A stretch of 41,375 nt of DNA from Caulobacteraceae bacterium. Its GTDB lineage: Bacteria; Pseudomonadota; Alphaproteobacteria; Caulobacterales; Caulobacteraceae. Under the pieces are notes generated by a model. It ran no database searches, had not been told where the DNA came from, and worked only from the letters and a program-made list of their open reading frames with translations. Position numbers and translations under genes: made by a program. The stretch covers positions 1 through 41,375 of the forward strand of contig CANJRI010000018.1 in the NCBI GenBank assembly GCA_947476555.1. The letters run 5' to 3'. This document shows, piece by piece, positions 39,419 through 41,375 of the stretch (positions are counted from its first letter, which is position 1; each line of letters begins with the position of its first letter).

Positions 39419-41375
39419 ATGGTCACTCGGGCGCCGGGCGTGGGGATCGAGGTGCGGATGCTGGAGGTTGCCGGCCGGCTGGCCGAAGTGGCCGCGCCCG
39501 CCCACTGGACGGCCGCCCGGCTGGAAGCCTGGCTGGACTGGGCGCAGGGTCGTCCGGACCTTGCGGCCGCCGTCGCCGACCATGTCGAGACCCTCACCGC
39601 GGCCGCCCGCGCCAAGGGGCTTCTGAACGACCTCGCCGCCCGCAAGCGCTTCCGCGAAGGGCTCGGCGGCGCCTTCCTGCTCGGCGTCATCGCCCAGGCT
39701 CCCGGACGGGAGGGGAGAGCCCAGGTCCTCGACGCCGCCGATCCCGCGTCCGCGCCGGCCCTGGCGGCCCTGACCGCCGCGCGCCGTGGACGGGAAGCGG
39801 CCCGAGCCGCCGCCAACGCCCTCGCGGTCCGTCTGCAGGCGGTGATGGCGGCGGTCCTGCGCTGCGAAGGCGAGGCAGAGGCCTGCGCCGACCCGGCCCG
39901 GAACACCTCCCTGGCCCGCGCCGCCGAGGCCGCTCGCGCCGCCGGCGCCTCCGACGCCATGATCCTGGACGCCATCGCCCTGGCGCGCGCCGGCGAAAGC
40001 CAATGGGTCGCGGCCGTGGAAGACCCGGCCGACGAGGGCTTGGAGGTCGCGGTGGTCCTCGGCGAGGGCGGCGACCCGGCCGCGCGCCATGCCCTGGCCC
40101 GCGCCGCCTGGAGCCCCGAAGGGGTGCTCATCGCCCCCACCCTCGAAGACGCAGAGACCCTCGCCGCCGTGGCCGCCTGGCCCCGCGCCGGGATCGACCT
40201 GATGGGCTTCTTCTCCGACGCCGGCTTTGACGACGACGCCTTCGAGGTGGCCGTGCAGCTCGCGGCCCTGGCCGCCGCCGCGGCCGACGAGCCGGCCCTG
40301 CTGGGCCTCGCCGGCCTCGGCGACTGGCTGATGGCCCAGGCTCTGGCCTACGACAGCGACGCCGGCCGCGCCGCGGCCTCGCGGCTCTTCCGGGCCGCCA
40401 AGGAGGCCTTAGGCGAGATCGGCCTGGAATGCCGGCTGGCGCTGATCGCCGACGCCGATCTGGCCCTGCGGCTGGGCGGACGGCTCGACGCCGGCCCCGC
40501 GTCCGGTCCCGTCACCTGGGCGGAGACCGCTGACGGCGAAGCGGTCCGGGTGCTGTCCGAGGCGGCGTTGCGGGGGATCGCCGCCCTGGGCCAGGATCTG
40601 GAGGCCTCCGAGCGGATCCTCCTGGGCGCGCGGAGTCTGGAGGACGCACCGGGGGTCAGCGCCGAGGCCCTGGCCGCCAAGGGCTTCACCGCACACGAGA
40701 TCGAGGCGATCGAAGCCGAGCTACCGTTCGCGCGCGGCCTCGCCGACGCCTTCGCGCCCGCCGTGGTGGGCGAGGGCTTCCTGCGCGACGTCCTGGGCGC
40801 CAGCGCCGATCAGCTCGCCGATCCGGACCTCGATGTCCTCGCCCTGGCCGGCTTCAGCCGCGCCGAGGTCGAGGCCGCCGAGACCTTCGCCCTCGGCTCG
40901 GACAGCCTGGAGGGCGCCGTTTTCCGAACCGCCGCCGACATCGGCCCCGTCGCCGTCCGCGCGATGCTGGAAAGCCTGGCGCCGGCGCTCGACGTCCCAC
41001 CGGTGCTGGACGTCGTCCTGCCTTGGGACACGGCCCCGGACGAGGTGCTCCCCCTCCTCCACGCCGACCGTCCGATCCGCCTGCGCCGGGAGCCGGCGCC
41101 GGCCAGCGCGACGCTCGACCTACCCGCGGTCCCGGAGCTAAGGACCCGCGAGACGCCTGAGCCCGAAGCGCGCGTCGTCGAGCGGATCGTCGAGCGTGAC
41201 CGCACCCGCCGCAAGCTGCCCGACCGCCGCAAGGGCTATATCCAGAAGGCCAGCGTGGGGGGCCACAAGGTCTACATCCACACCGGCGAGTACGACGATG
41301 GCGAGCTCGGCGAGATCTTCATCGACATGCACAAGGAAGGCGCCGCCTTCCGCTCGCTGATGAACAACTTCGCCA
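39419..41375 (+). CDS. NrdJ-like (TSCPD) protein, probable inactive paralogue of B12-dependent ribonucleotide reductase; 3' end outside window
   Basis: 652 codons are present and the frame is open to the right edge. The ATG at 39419 follows GGGGAG at ideal spacing. The end (about 600-652: [20 protein letters not shown], then [21 protein letters not shown]) matches the C-terminal region of class II reductase NrdJ. Earlier parts also match: [20 protein letters not shown] with LEGA (478-501) mirrors NrdJ GFS..IEAAN..VCG.MTLEGAP, with the cysteine replaced; [20 protein letters not shown] (to 313) mirrors the GLG..NLG.LLM...PYDS barrel motif. Only three cysteines occur, none at the expected thiyl-radical site, where AGIDLMGFF stands for ACNLASLNLxxF. 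The first 250 residues are Ala-rich and not recognisable. Catalysis is unlikely; a regulatory or structural role is inferred. Confidence 0.8.
   Translation, partial: MVTRAPGVGIEVRMLEVAGRLAEVAAPAHWTAARLEAWLDWAQGRPDLAAAVADHVETLTAAARAKGLLNDLAARKRFREGLGGAFLLGVIAQAPGREGRAQVLDAADPASAPALAALTAARRGREAARAAANALAVRLQAVMAAVLRCEGEAEACADPARNTSLARAAEAARAAGASDAMILDAIALARAGESQWVAAVEDPADEGLEVAVVLGEGGDPAARHALARAAWSPEGVLIAPTLEDAETLAAVAAWPRAGIDLMGFFSDAGFDDDAFEVAVQLAALAAAAADEPALLGLAGLGDWLMAQALAYDSDAGRAAASRLFRAAKEALGEIGLECRLALIADADLALRLGGRLDAGPASGPVTWAETADGEAVRVLSEAALRGIAALGQDLEASERILLGARSLEDAPGVSAEALAAKGFTAHEIEAIEAELPFARGLADAFAPAVVGEGFLRDVLGASADQLADPDLDVLALAGFSRAEVEAAETFALGSDSLEGAVFRTAADIGPVAVRAMLESLAPALDVPPVLDVVLPWDTAPDEVLPLLHADRPIRLRREPAPASATLDLPAVPELRTRETPEPEARVVERIVERDRTRRKLPDRRKGYIQKASVGGHKVYIHTGEYDDGELGEIFIDMHKEGAAFRSLMNNFA

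Noticed and set aside
39331..40230. An Arg/Pro/Gly-rich plus-strand frame and two minus-strand frames over the NrdJ-like gene
   Set aside because: The frame starting at 39419 is open to the window edge, has a strong ribosome-binding site and NrdJ homology; the others are shadows.

Overview
The window is high-GC, gene-dense chromosomal DNA from an alphaproteobacterium, most likely Caulobacteraceae (Caulobacter or Phenylobacterium type). This is inferred from protein content and gene order: rne divergent from amiC-mrcA-prfB, aroQ-accB-accC beside aat and an NDUFA12 gene, an M23 peptidase overlapping a bactofilin, and an IscR-led SUF operon. No tRNA, rRNA, CRISPR array, IS element or phage gene was seen. 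Most of the window is core genome; the giant repeat protein is the most accessory-looking gene.

Layout. 1-3438 (+): 3' end of parE, a DEAD-box RNA helicase and a diguanylate cyclase. 3439-10607 (-): a nine-gene Fe-S assembly operon, iscR - cysteine desulfurase - sufB - unknown gene - sufC - sufD - sufS - sufT - A-type carrier. Seven of its eight junctions overlap by 1 or 4 bases. Its promoter region (about 10681-10713) carries a good IscR type-1 half-site. 10749-11773 (+): a small alpha/beta hydrolase and an NTF2-like protein. 11999-17062 (+): a 1687-residue secreted repeat protein with VCBS/cadherin-like repeats, a carbohydrate-binding-like module, RTX motifs and a nidogen-type (NIDO) domain. 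17099-19524 (-): an exported M20 amidohydrolase and anmK. 19696-23189 (+): tyrS, a one-Cys Bcp peroxiredoxin, an M23 peptidase and a bactofilin. 23313-28266 (-): prfB with a programmed +1 frameshift, mrcA (PBP1A) and amiC. 28686-33600 (+): RNase E, a BepA-like M48/TPR protease and a DsbA-like lipoprotein. 33597-34587 (-): thiG and thiS. 34649-36954 (+): aroQ, accB, accC. 37009-41375: a periplasmic peroxiredoxin (-), aat (+), a DUF2155 protein (-), an NDUFA12 homologue (-), and (+) the first 652 codons of a gene that runs off the window.

The least ordinary element is that last gene, 39419-41375. It ends in a near-canonical C-terminal tail of B12-dependent ribonucleotide reductase (NrdJ), and its central part can be laid over the NrdJ barrel with the catalytic cysteines gone. 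Upstream, at 39324-39371, are two NrdR-box-like palindromes 32 bp apart, the geometry known for NrdR operators. It looks like a catalytically dead NrdJ paralogue still under ribonucleotide-reductase control.

Other points of interest are the unrecognised 132-residue protein between sufB and sufC, a possible Tyr-codon leader peptide with competing hairpins before tyrS, a NIDO domain in a type I secretion substrate, and a five-hairpin palindromic element between the bactofilin gene and prfB.
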